NCBI GenBank assembly: GCA_003339415.1 | Contig: PDHQ01000002.1 | Span: 374,159 to 438,158 of the forward strand | DNA length: 64,000 nucleotides | Source of the DNA: Ophiocordyceps camponoti-saundersi (nom. inval.) | Taxonomy: Eukaryota > Ascomycota > Sordariomycetes > Hypocreales > Ophiocordycipitaceae | Reading direction: 5' to 3' | In this document: one piece after another, positions 52,176 through 61,776 of the stretch | Position numbering within the stretch: the first letter of the stretch is position 1 | How the letters are laid out: every line of letters starts with the position of its first letter | The notes under the pieces: generated by a model | Seen by the model: only the letters and a program-made list of their open reading frames with translations | What the model was told of the DNA's origin: nothing | The model's database searches: none | Translations under genes and position numbers: made by a program

Positions 52176-53132
52176 ATGTTGGAGGCACGGCTCGAGCAGG
52201 CAAATATCCTCAAAAAGGTGACTGCTCAAAACCTCCTTCCCGGCGCATATCGCACTGACACGCGCACACGGCAGCTGGTGGATGCTATCAAGGACCTTGT
52301 TCAGGAATGCAACTTCGACTGCAATGACTCGGGCATCGCACTCCAGGCCATGGACAACTCGCATGTCGCCCTCGTGTCATTGATGCTCAAGGCGGAAGGC
52401 TTTTCGCCCTACCGCTGCGACCGGAACATTCCGCTGGGTATCAATCTGGCGTCGCTTACCAAAGTCCTTCGGGCGGCGCAAAACGAGGACATCCTCACGC
52501 TCAAGGCCCAGGATGCGCCCGATGTGCTGAACCTGGTGTTTGAGAGCAGCGAGAACGATCGGATCAGCGAGTACGACCTGAAGCTCATGGACATTGATCA
52601 GGAGCATCTTGGCATCCCAGACACCGAGTACGCGGCCTCAATCACGATGCCGGCGGCAGAGTTCCGGAGAATCTGTACCGATCTGGCAGCCGTGTCGGAG
52701 TCAGGTAGGCCTACGAGAAATCCATGCCCGCCGCCGGCGCCATTACTGACATGCTCCTTTCGCAGTATGCATCGAGGCCGGCAAGGATGGCATCAAGTTT
52801 TCGTGCAATGGAGACATCGGCAACGGCTCCGTCGTATTGCGGAGTCACACCAACGTCGACAAGCCCGATCTCAACGTGGACATTAACCTGACGGAGCCCG
52901 TCTCCCTGACCTTTTCGCTCAAGTACCTCGTCAACTTCTGCAAGGCCACGGGTCTTTCTAGTACGGTCAAGCTTTGCCTGTCTAGCGAGGTGCCGCTGCT
53001 AGTCGAGTACAACCTGGCGGGCAGCAGCTACCTGCGCTTCTACCTGGCGCCCAAGGTGCGTCGGACGTCCTCGATTCCTGTGCACGATGATTTGTTAACT
53101 GTGATGCTCTGCAGATTGGCGAAGACGAGTAA
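52176..53132 (+). CDS. PCNA: Proliferating cell nuclear antigen, DNA sliding clamp
   Basis: Four exons: 52176-52217, 52275-52704, 52766-53055, 53115-53132 (259 residues, the normal PCNA length). The homotrimeric clamp encircles DNA and tethers polymerase delta, Fen1, ligase and repair factors through PIP boxes. Clear family signatures: [78 protein letters not shown] (interdomain loop), [20 protein letters not shown] and IGEDE at the end. Intron 1 (57 nt) is a multiple of three with no stop, so an unspliced reading inserts 19 residues after Lys14; family conservation shows it must be removed (KK then LVDAIKDLV). The last exon encodes only five residues. Nearby MCB elements fit G1/S expression. 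Confidence 0.97.
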
Positions 53133-53350
53133 AGGCTGGCATTGGAGGATTCTTAAGAGGCGTTACGCAGCTTTGTATGTATCAAAGACGGGTAGTAGGC
53201 AGGCAGCTAGCCTCCGCCGTCATCTGTTAAGTAACTTTGCACCTAGATGGTAGGAAGAGGCGTGATATGATGATGAGCTTTTACTATCATGTCCGATGCC
53301 GGAATCGATGAGCAGGCAAAGATGGAATGCGGGGATGGGATCAATCATAG

Positions 53351-53380
53351 GGGGCCGTAGGGGGCCGTAGGGGGCCGTAG
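53351..53380. repeat. 10-bp tandem repeat, three copies
   Basis: GGGGCCGTAG three times, with a further partial unit, in the PCNA 3' region about 125 bp before the pyridoxal kinase ATG. Confidence 0.9.
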
Positions 53381-53415
53381 GGGGGTCGAAGCCTTATGTC
53401 ATGAATCCTTCGCTG

Positions 53416-53421
53416 ACGCGT
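53416..53421. promoter_or_regulatory. ACGCGT element upstream of pyridoxal kinase
   Basis: One perfect MCB-type hexamer 84 bp upstream of the start codon, in the context TGACGCGTCA, which is also palindromic (CRE/ATF-like). Regulatory role inferred. Confidence 0.4.
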
Positions 53422-53504
53422 CATCAATTTACTCGTCTCTACACACCTGTCATCAGTTGAATTCAACCACCATAATCGAGGCCCCGTTACGAGGCTCCGT
53501 TACG

Positions 53505-54782
53505 ATGCCCCGCGAGCTTCCCCCGCGGGTGCTGGCCGTCGCTAGCCATGTGGGCTTCCCGCTGCTGAGGAGCAAAATGCCGAGCGACTGACGTTACATC
53601 CGCAGGTCGTATCAGGGTGACGGTTCCTCAGTCTTGTCGCTTGCTTGTCTACCGGCCGCTGACTGCAGAAGATATGTCGGAAACAAGGTGGCCGTCCTGG
53701 TATTGCAGTCGTTGGGATACGACGTCGCGGCTCTTAATACGGTCCAATTCAGTAAGGCTTTCGGTCTGGGATTTGCTTCCCCCCTCGTCTTACTGACAAG
53801 CACGGCAGGCAATCACACCGGATACGGTCAGTGGACGGGCGATGTCGTTACGGCCGATGCCATCGCCGACTTATGGGCTGGGCTGAGGCAGAGCTCTCTC
53901 GATGATCTGGACATGATGCTCTCCGGCTATGTCCCTGGCGCCGAGGCTGTCGCTGCTGTCGGTGCCATCGCCAAGGAGCTCAAGGCCAAGGAGCATCGGC
54001 AAGGTGTTGATGAGACTCGAGGCCGCTTCTTCTGGGTCCTAGACCCTGTCATGGGCGACAACGGCAGTCTCTACGTAGCCGAGGCCGTTGTACCGGCCTA
54101 CAAGTCGCTCGTGCCCCATGCCGACCTGGTTTTGCCCAACCAGTTTGAGGCCGAGTATGTGACGCGCCTCTCTCGACGTCTTTGCTGACCTAACCTGTCG
54201 TCGAGGCTGCTATCCGGCGTCAAAATCGTCGACATGGCGAGTTTGGCGACGGCGATTCAAGCCTTGCACGACCTATACCGCGTACCGCATGTCGTCATCA
54301 CGTCGGTTCGCCTCGACGCTCCGCACCAGCCGACTGGCCACCTAGCCGTAATGGGTTCCAGCGTCAAGTCGAATGGTAAGGCGCGCATCTTCAAGATTGT
54401 CTTCCCTTCCATCAACGCCTACTTCAGCGGCACTGGGGACATGTTTGGCGCCCTCGTCACCGTGCGCATGCGCGAGGCTGTCTTTGCCGTCCCGGGCCTG
54501 AGCCTTCGGCCGAGCTGGCTGAGCGACGACGAAATACCCGCGCTACAGTTGCCGCTGGCCAGGGCGACCGAGAAGGTTCTGGCCAGTATGCATGATGTGC
54601 TTTCCCAGACTCGCGACGCGATGCCCGCTGTCATGGAGCGTACCCGGCGCAGCGCTGCGGTTGCGGACGGAGGCGAGGAGCGCGCGCGATATGTCGAGTC
54701 AAAGGCTGCCGAGCTACAGCTGGTGCAGAATCTGGACTGTCTGCGACATCCGGCGGCCGTGTTCAAAGCTGAGTCGTTGTAG
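53505..54782 (+). CDS. Pyridoxal/pyridoxine kinase
   Basis: Five exons: 53505-53549, 53606-53616, 53672-53751, 53809-54154, 54206-54782. It phosphorylates vitamin B6 vitamers with ATP to give PLP or its precursors in the cytosol. Spliced motifs: RVLAVASHVVSGYVGNK, AALNTVQFSNHTGYGQW, MMLSGYVPGAEAV, FFWVLDPVMGDNGSLYV, LVLPNQFEAELLSGVKI, and the ribokinase-fold nucleotide motif FSGTGDMFGALV with its catalytic Asp. Exon 2 is only 11 nt (encoding VVSG with its neighbours), and its downstream acceptor is a CAG-AAG tandem: using the second AG gives GYVGNK, the first adds Arg. Intron 3 is 57 nt, in frame and stop-free. The C-terminus extends about 40 residues beyond bacterial-size enzymes. Identity is firm; the micro-exon rests on family conservation. 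Confidence 0.9.
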
Positions 54783-55021
54783 AGGTAGGACGGGTTAGGC
54801 GATGCGATGCATAGCACTTGATTTGCACACTGATTTGGTCGGTCATATTCGATATTCTATGCGCCAAAGGAGCACAGCATGATTTTGATCCCTTGGATCG
54901 CCAAGTCTAGTCTACCTTGAGTTTCAACATCTTTAACCTACACGAGTGCGAGACCAAGCCACATAATCCCAATTCGTGTTGAATAGTTGTGGCGCCGTGA
55001 TCTCATGTTCGTCAGGGCCCG
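54783..55021. other. Convergent 3' region between pyridoxal kinase and dUTPase
   Basis: 239 bp of 3' UTR space; no gene or repeat seen. Confidence 0.6.
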
Positions 55022-55606
55022 TCATTGCTTGCCCGTGCTACCAAAACCCCCGGCGCCGCGAACACTCTCTTCCAGCTCGTTTACCTCGACGACATCAGGA
55101 GTGACGATGCGCTCGAGGACGAGCTGGGCGACGCGATCGCCCTCCTTGACGTCGTAGTCGGCCTCGGCGTGGTTGAAGAGCAGGACCTTGACGGGACCGC
55201 GGTAGTCTGCGTCAATGACGCCGGCGCCAGTATCGATGAAGTTCTTGGAGGCGAGGCCAGACCTGGGAGCAACGCGTCCATCTGCGCAGAGTCTCCATCG
55301 TCAACAGTGTCTTTTTTTTTTCTCTTTCGTCAGGGCTCACTCACATGTGCCGGCAGGAACGGCGATGCTGATATCAGTGTCGACCAGCGCCTTTCCCCGG
55401 GCAGGAATCACGATATCCCGCGCGGCGTACAGGTCGTAGCCGGCGGCGAAAGCGCTGCCACGCGTCGGCAGACGGGCTTTGTCGGACAGCTTCTTGACTT
55501 GCAGCGCGGGAACGGAGTCCATCGTTTCGAGAGTGGTGTCCTCGTTGCTTGTCTTGATGCGCTTCGGTGGCGGTGAGGGATTGGCGGGTGTGGTGGTGGA
55601 AGCCAT
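55022..55606 (-). CDS. DUT1: dUTP diphosphatase (dUTPase), trimeric
   Basis: Two exons on the minus strand: 55606-55345 and 55281-55022 (173 residues), with intron 55282-55344 (GTGAGT...GCAG, phase 1, rejoining as Tyr). The enzyme hydrolyses dUTP to dUMP and pyrophosphate, keeping uracil out of DNA and feeding thymidylate synthesis. Five family motifs are present: [10 protein letters not shown] (I), [12 protein letters not shown] (II), [21 protein letters not shown] (III region), [13 protein letters not shown] (IV) and the C-terminal [11 protein letters not shown] (V, the P-loop-like lid). The first ~35 residues are a Ser/Thr/Pro-rich extension with PPPKRIK, a possible nuclear signal. Two ACGCGT boxes upstream fit S-phase control. 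Identity is certain. Confidence 0.96.
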
Positions 55607-55731
55607 GCTGAGATTTTATGCTTTGCCTGGTTTCGGGGTTGTCTTATGGAAGGGGTAGGGATGGGGAGGAGGGGGGACAGGAGGGGTGTGAGACGGATCG
55701 CGACTGATTAGATGGAAACGCGAGATTTGAG

Positions 55732-55774
55732 ACGCGTTAATGGCGTTTTTCTGCTTACCCTACAGATAACGCGT
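55732..55774. promoter_or_regulatory. Two MluI cell-cycle boxes upstream of dUTPase
   Basis: ACGCGT at 55732-55737 and 55769-55774, 126 and 163 bp upstream of the dUTPase ATG; a related AACGCGA lies at about 55717-55723. Paired MCBs are typical of MBF-regulated G1/S promoters in yeasts; role here inferred. Confidence 0.55.
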
Positions 55775-55902
55775 GTTAGAAATTAGCAGCACAGGATTGC
55801 TAATTAACGTGCATTACGGTTTACTTACTGAAAGTTAGGGCCCCCTCAGTTACGAGGAAAAGTGACGTTTCACGTGACAAGACATTGTAGCCGGTGCCCC
55901 CG

Positions 55903-55926
55903 AACCCTAACCCTACTAACCCTACC
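55903..55926. repeat. Interstitial telomere-like repeat
   Basis: AACCCTAACCCTA, then CTAACCCTACC: about three CCCTAA-type units with one irregular spacer. The fungal telomere unit is TTAGGG. Such blocks can mark repaired breaks or serve as Tbf1/Rap1-type binding sites. Confidence 0.7.
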
Positions 55927-56152
55927 TGCAAACGCCGCTACCCTCTCCTACGGCAAAAATTCTTCTGGCTTCAGCCTATACCTATTTAGTCTGCAGAATA
56001 CTTCGCTGGAACTCAGTGACGTTGAGCTCGAGCGTCGCGGTTCGCAACCGCCTCAACCGCTTCTGCGGATCATCTTCAACGGACTAGCTTCAGAGGACCA
56101 GCTGTAACGGATCAGCACCGTCGGACCAGCTCCATCGGACTAGGCGTTGACG

Positions 56153-57421
56153 ATGCCCGGCGAGTCCAACGGCGACCGTGACGCGCCCCTTATTCCCGAC
56201 CTCTTGGACAGCCAGAGCCTGGTAGATGGTGACAGTGGAGGAGGCGGCTGTTCTCGGGCGGCGGACGAGCTGCCAGTGCTGAGCGACCAGGCGAACTGGG
56301 CCCGCTGGATACAGGAAGTCGAGGGTCTCGCCAGGTCGTGGGGTATATGGGCCTACGTCGACCCTACCGAAAGCAAGCAGCTGGTCGAGCCGGAGCGGCC
56401 GTCGGTCCCAAGAGCACCGCCTTTCTTCCCGTGGACGAGACGCGAAGCGCACGAGACGGATGCGGATCACGATGCTCGCTTGACGGAATACAAAGTCAAG
56501 ATGGACCTCTTGGGGCGGAGTTTTGCCGTAAAGCAGGAGCAGCACCGCGTCGAGTGCATAGAATACGCCATCAAGCTCAAGCAATACCAGACAGCCAAGG
56601 AGGAGATGAACCAGCTCGACCGCAAGATTTACGCCAGCGTCGACGACAAGTTGCGGCTGCATCTCATGGGTGGCATGACGTCTACGCCTCGTCTGAAGCT
56701 CAAACACCTCGAGCGCCTTATATTAGGCAGCACCGAACCGCGGACGTTCCAGGAGTCGCCTCAACCGCAGTTCGCCAATCTCATGTACAAGCTCGAGACT
56801 CGTGGTCCGCGCGACTGGTCCTCCTGGGCCACGGAGATTGCGAGGCTGGGTAAAAGCTGCAGCGGAGAGCTCGAAAAGTCTCGCCTTCACGACCGGATGG
56901 CCAAGGATAACTTCCTTGAGAGCATACAGGACCAGCACCCAGGCTTCTATCGGCGCTGGTCCGACTTGCTGGATCACGTCCCGCAAAACGGCGAGCAGTC
57001 GGCTTCCTTTCAAGACCTCGTCAACGCATTCGTGGGGGCCCAGAAAAAGCCTTCCACCGCGTCGGAAGAGGGTAGCGTCTGCTCGGAGAAGAAGACGGAT
57101 AGCAGGAAGAGGTATCCGGCCGAGGACAACAACGGTAACGACTCGTCCACTCCGCCTCCTTCGTCACGTTCGGCGTCGTCCTCCACCGCACTCCACAAGA
57201 AATGTCCCGGGTGTCGTCTGTCGCATCGCATTAAGGGAGAATACTGGTGGCAATCGTGCTGGTACTTTGATGCCTACATGGGCAGGGACACGGCTCCCTC
57301 ATTTTTCAACATAAAACAGGAATCAGTCGAGTATGTTAGGAGCAGACTTAAGGATAATCCTGAGGAGCAGAGGCTGGCCAAGGCATGGGACGCACGCAGA
57401 TATCTAGGCCAGAGAAAGTGA
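56153..57421 (+). CDS. Solitary retrotransposon Gag-like protein
   Basis: Single exon, 422 residues from the first true ATG (56153). The N-terminal part (SDQANWARWIQEVEGLARSW with WAYVDP) resembles the start of fungal Ty1/copia-type Gag polyproteins. The middle is helical and charged (EYAIKLKQYQTAKEEMNQLD, LKHLERLILG), as in a capsid domain, and a Ser/Pro/Lys-rich region leads to a Cys/His motif near residue 350 (KKCPGCRLSHRIKG...SCWYF), a degenerate zinc-knuckle position. It ends 70 residues later. No protease, integrase, reverse transcriptase or RNase H follows; 245 bp on is the end of the next gene. The frame has no stops and its codons are normal, so it may be a domesticated Gag rather than a decaying copy. 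The relationship is judged by pattern only. Confidence 0.65.
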   Translation: MPGESNGDRDAPLIPDLLDSQSLVDGDSGGGGCSRAADELPVLSDQANWARWIQEVEGLARSWGIWAYVDPTESKQLVEPERPSVPRAPPFFPWTRREAHETDADHDARLTEYKVKMDLLGRSFAVKQEQHRVECIEYAIKLKQYQTAKEEMNQLDRKIYASVDDKLRLHLMGGMTSTPRLKLKHLERLILGSTEPRTFQESPQPQFANLMYKLETRGPRDWSSWATEIARLGKSCSGELEKSRLHDRMAKDNFLESIQDQHPGFYRRWSDLLDHVPQNGEQSASFQDLVNAFVGAQKKPSTASEEGSVCSEKKTDSRKRYPAEDNNGNDSSTPPPSSRSASSSTALHKKCPGCRLSHRIKGEYWWQSCWYFDAYMGRDTAPSFFNIKQESVEYVRSRLKDNPEEQRLAKAWDARRYLGQRK

Positions 57422-57666
57422 GGAACGGGGGGGGTGGATGGCTTGAGGGAGCGAGATCCTATCCACAATGTCTTCAGGTCGACACTCTTGTCCGCCCTGA
57501 AGCAGTAGCTTTTCTCTACGACTATTTGGCTTGAACTTACCATCTGACGTGGCGCGGAGGGACAGGAACAGCAAAATTGATAATAAGAAAAAACCCACTG
57601 CTACGTGAACGATGCCGTCTTCAGTTGGCGTATCAGTGATGAAATAGGGCAGGTATATTGTTCTCA
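57422..57666. other. Convergent 3' region
   Basis: 245 bp between the Gag-like ORF and the coiled-coil gene; no RT or integrase remnant and no LTR seen. Confidence 0.5.
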
Positions 57667-58731
57667 TCAGCTCTCAAGCTCTCGACCAAAGTCGACGAGC
57701 CTTATTCTGGTCGCGTCCTTGGGATGGAACTGAGCCACCTGGGACCGGACAAGGAACCTCGCCGCCGCCGACTCCCGGGCCAGCCTCACGTACGAGGCCG
57801 AGCTGTCGCCCTTGGCTTCGACGAGAGTGTTCAAAAGCTCTTCGGTCAAGCGCTGCATCTCGGCGGCGGCGGCGGCGACCTCGTCGTTGACAGCGCCGTC
57901 ATTACCGGCGCCCCATATGTCGTCTATCCGGCGCTGTCGCTTGTCCTGATTTTTGGCCTTGTCCTTGACTTTGTTAGGCTTGCCCTGGGCGTTGAAGCCG
58001 GCGTCGAGGTGATCGAGGTCTGTTTCGGTGGCGCTGCCGACGACGGGACCGCCCAACTCCTCGGCGGCGAGCATGGCGGCCAAGTGATTCTCGATAAAGG
58101 CAAGAAGCGACCTCATCAGTCTGGCCGTATCGGCGTCGTACTTATCCTTGACAGCCCGTAGCGCTTCCATACGTCGAACAGCGCCATGGTCAGGCTCCTG
58201 ATATTGCTGGTTCTGGTCGGCGAAGGACTCGAGTCGACTGCGCAGGGACTGTATCCTGACAGCGAGGGCATCGCCCAGGAGCTTTTGATCGGTCAGAGCG
58301 GCCTCAGCGCACTCGAGACGGTTCTTGGCTCGGTCTATTCGGGGCTTCTGAACTGCGAGTTCGGCTTCGGACTCGACGATGACGCCGTGTGTTTTCCGGA
58401 GGGCGACGAGGGCGGGTAGGACGGAGCTGGGAAACGGTAGGAAGGGTTCCGACTTGGTCACCTCCTCGAGAGCCGCCTTGATGACGGCCGATTGGGCATT
58501 GGGAGATAGAGAAACGGGAGTCGAGCTAGAGCTGCTGCGTAGCTACATCGAAGGGTTGTTCGAAGTCAGTCATTGCTGCTTCTTTGTTATAGGCACGGGT
58601 TTTTATCCCCCTTCTCTTACCCGCTGAAGTTCGGCCTCGTGCTCCTGTACTTTGCGCTGCAGCTCTTTGAGCGTGTGATCGAGGTTCGACGCGTGAATTT
58701 GGGCCTCGGATTGGGGAGGGTTGGCGTCCAT
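57667..58731 (-). CDS. Coiled-coil protein of unknown function, 328 residues
   Basis: Two exons: 58731-58621 and 58542-57667. The intron 58543-58620 runs GTAAGA...GTAG; only the first of three nearby AGs keeps the frame, giving ELQR-LRSSSSSTPVSLSP. The ATG at 58731 (MDANPPQSEAQ) is the first in the frame. The N-terminus is a short coiled coil (NLDHTLKELQRKVQEHEAEL); a second helical stretch covers about residues 95-200 (RIDRAKNRLECAEAALTDQK, VRIQSLRSRLESFADQ), followed by a basic linker (KPNKVKDKAKNQDKRQRR) and a C-terminal helix ending RIRLVDFGREL. The overall shape resembles small kinetochore or spindle-complex subunits, but I cannot name the family. Confidence 0.75.
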
Positions 58732-60231
58732 CGACGGCGAGTTGGACTGATAAGATGTAATAGGTGCTAGTATGATTGGCGCTTTGTGGATGAAGCGCAA
58801 TCGGCGAGCCGTTGCTTGAAATAGTAGGTCTCGGGGTGAGCCGACGCCATTAGGTAATCACGCAGAGGCGCGCGTTACGACGACGTTGAGGCGCGTCAGT
58901 TGGAAATGTGCGATTAGCATAAGATGCATGTGAATCTACTGTGCACTTGATTCTCTCTGTCTCTACTATTTGTCTGTTGCTGGGTCGCAGATGATCAAGA
59001 ATCTGGCGATGCATCGAAAAATCTTAGGAATTCACCTTGCCGACTACAAATACCGCCGTGTTTTCATCTGTTTTTCCACGCATTCTATGCCTGTGCAAGC
59101 TCAGAGCTCCTCCCGCAAAAGCCTCGATACAGTGCCCTATGGACGGTGCCGACTGCCCTGTACCTTTAGCAACGCCAGCCCAGCTGCCGCCTTGTGGACC
59201 ACGTGACTCCACTACACAGGTAGTATACGAACGGCATCTGCTTTTCTCGCAACCTCCACCCACTAGAGATATCTTTCCGCGCGCTTTCCATTCGCACTTC
59301 CCTCCCCTCGCCCCCTCCTGCCCCCTCTCACCCCTCTCTCCTCTGTTCCTCCATCTCCCCTTCAGCCCAAAAAAAAATCCCATCACGACCTCGTTCAGCC
59401 ATCATCATCGCCACCCTGTCCCCGGCATCGGGGCTTCCCCTTTCAACCCTTTCCCGCTACGATCCTTCCAAGTTGCTTCAGGTCGCCGTGCGCGTCGACC
59501 TGACTTCTCACTGCAGCTCGACCTAGTAGTTTCGAGGCTCAAGACTGATTTTCCACCCAGAGCAGCCAAAGGAAAAGAAGAAAAGAAAGAGCCTGCCAGC
59601 TGCACAGTTGCTAGCTTGTTTTCGCGTCTGGCAGTCCAACCACAGACCATCACTGCCAACAAGGTTTGCTTTGGAGCCGATTTGAACCTCCCCCCCATCT
59701 TCCTCCTACATACCGCTTACCTCTTCCTCCTCCTGCTCTCAAGTCCTTCAACCCCATTCACGACCGTTTCATCCTCTGTTTTTCCACCACCACCAGCTTT
59801 GCAGCCTGCTTTTTTCCGCACCCTCATAATCACCTTTCCATCCACCACCACCACCATCACCACCACCGCCCAGGACAAGAAGAGAGAGAGAGAGAGCTCT
59901 GGCACAACAACGCCGCGTCTACAGATCAAGTGCTGCAGCGTTTTGAGCGAAAAGAGGCCTTGAGTACTGCTTTCGCCCCCTCCGCCACTCATTGAAAGTT
60001 GCTACCTTGATCTTATCACTCCGCCACTTCACGAGCTCTTCGGACCGAAGCTCGACCCCAGCAATTCACTACACAACAGCACGTTTTCCTTTCGGAAACT
60101 CCCCGTGTGTACATTAAGACGAAAATAAAAGTCTTTTTTTTCTCAGCCCAAACGACTCGTGGAGAAGAGCAGAGAAGATCAACAATCATCAAACCATATC
60201 TCGAGAAACATCACCCATCTCGGTAAACAAC
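58732..60231. other. Divergent promoter and probable long 5' leader of the KH gene
   Basis: Strongly pyrimidine-rich from about 59250 to 60120, with CACGTG at 59203-59208. A stop-free frame of 308 codons (59037-59963) is Pro/Ser/Phe-rich from CT repetition and is not called as a gene. The A-rich bases before the KH ATG (AAACAACATG) are a good fungal start context. Confidence 0.6.
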
Positions 60232-61776
60232 ATGTCGGCCTCACCCCCGCAGCCGACCCAGTCGGCGAAGCGCCCTCTGGAAGAAGCTTCATCGCCTTCG
60301 CGCGCCAACGATCAGCCAGACGCTAAACGCCCTGCTCTTGATAAGGTCATCAAAGCAGACGAGGAAGCAGAGACCGCTGAGACCGCACTCGATGTTGCCG
60401 GGCCGGCTAGCAACGATGAGTCTACTGGTGGCCAGTCGGACCAACCTGCCACTGCTGCGGTCGGAACTGCTTCTATGCCATCCGCCGCTGCCACCAGCGC
60501 AGTCGTTGCCGCTTCCGAGAGCGCTGTCGGTTCTGCCGCGGCCAATGACGAGACCGCCTGGATCCATATCCGCGCCGTCATCTCGAGCCCCGAGGCTGCG
60601 ACCATCATCGGCAAGGGCGGCGAAAACGTGTCGAACATACGCAAAATGTCAGGCGCTAAGTGCACTGTGAGCGACTACCAGAAGGGCGCCGTCGAGCGCA
60701 TCCTTACTGTGAGCGGCATCGTCGACGCCGTTGCCAAGGTATGATTCCATTCTTCTTTGATTCTGCTTTCCCTCCGGCTTGGTTCCTCGCTAACATTTGC
60801 TTCCTTTTTCCTGCAGGCCTTTGGACTCATCATCCGCACGCTCAACAACGAGCCTCTCAACGAGAAGTCGACGACGGCTTCCAAGACGTATCCTCTTCGT
60901 CTTCTCATTCCTCACATCTTGATCGGCTCCATTATCGGCAAGGGCGGGGCCCGAATCAAAGAGATCCAGGACGCGTCGGGCGCTCGCCTCAACGCTTCGG
61001 ACTCATGCCTCCCCATGTCGAGTGAGCGCTCCTTGGTTGTCATGGGCGTCGCCGACGCCGTCCATATCGCGACTTACTACGTTGGCAGCACTCTGCTGGA
61101 GCAGCTCAACGAGAAGTACGGTGGCCCGGCGGCTTCAGCCTATGCGACGCGCAGTGGCGCTCCTGTTGGGTCCATCCCAGGTGGAATGCAAGTCGTTCCG
61201 TACTCGCCTCAGCCTGCGGGTGGCCACTTTGGCCGCGCCGAAAACTATGGTCGCCATCAGGACCGTCGAGGCGGCCATCAGATGACGGCGGCCCCCTACG
61301 CGCAGCAGTACCCGCACGGGGCTGGCCAGGCAAACGCGGCGATGCCGATGCACTACGGCGCCCAGGCGGCGGGATACGGCGCCAGCCCTCACGCTCAGCC
61401 TCACATGGCACACCACGCGGCTCAGCAGCCCCATGGCGGCCCCCAGGGACAGCCGATGCACACCGGAATGCCCGGCGGACCCATCACTCAGCAGATCTAC
61501 ATCCCTAACGACATGGTTGGAGCCATTATCGGCAAAGGCGGCCAAAAAATCAACGAGATCAGACAGCTTAGCGGTAGCGTCATCAAAATTAACGAACCGC
61601 AAGACAACAGCAACGAGCGGCTAGTGACGGTGACGGGCACTGAAGAGTGCAACCGCATGGCACTTTACTTGCTTTACTCCCGCCTTGGTGAGAAAGATAC
61701 CGAGGGCGACGATTCTTCTCCGGAACTTCACTGACTTGTTCTTTTTCGAACAGAGTCCGAAAAGCACCGAATTTAG
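60232..61776 (+). CDS. Triple KH-domain RNA-binding protein (Rnc1/Pbp2/PCBP type)
   Basis: Three exons: 60232-60738, 60817-61687, 61754-61776 (466 residues). The last intron (61688-61753, GTGAGA...ACAG) replaces a read-through end and yields LLYSRLESEKHRI, the ending I expect for this family. Residues 1-105 are Ser/Ala/Glu-rich with KRP patches. KH1 ~110-169, KH2 ~193-262 and KH3 ~395-459 each carry the GKGG nucleic-acid loop (TIIGKGGENV, SIIGKGGARI, AIIGKGGQKI). A Gly/Gln/His/Met-rich linker joins KH2 and KH3 (about 270-390), a possible condensation-prone segment. Yeast and animal relatives bind C- or U-rich RNA and control mRNA stability, telomere-linked functions or translation. The two long introns sit at domain borders. 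Family firm; targets unknown. Confidence 0.92.

Larger units (their letters stand above)
55607..56152. other. Divergent region between dUTPase and Gag-like gene
   Basis: Contains two ACGCGT boxes on the dUTPase side, a CACGTG box at 55871-55876 and telomere-like CCCTAA units before the Gag-like ORF. No long terminal repeat pair could be recognised by eye. Confidence 0.6.

Noticed and set aside
57422..57666. Search for a pol remnant downstream of the Gag-like ORF
   Set aside because: The interval is too short and no RT, integrase or RNase H motif appears on either strand.
59037..59963. 308-codon frame before the KH gene as a protein gene
   Set aside because: Pyrimidine-rich leader sequence with no recognisable domain; kept only as a leader or uORF observation.
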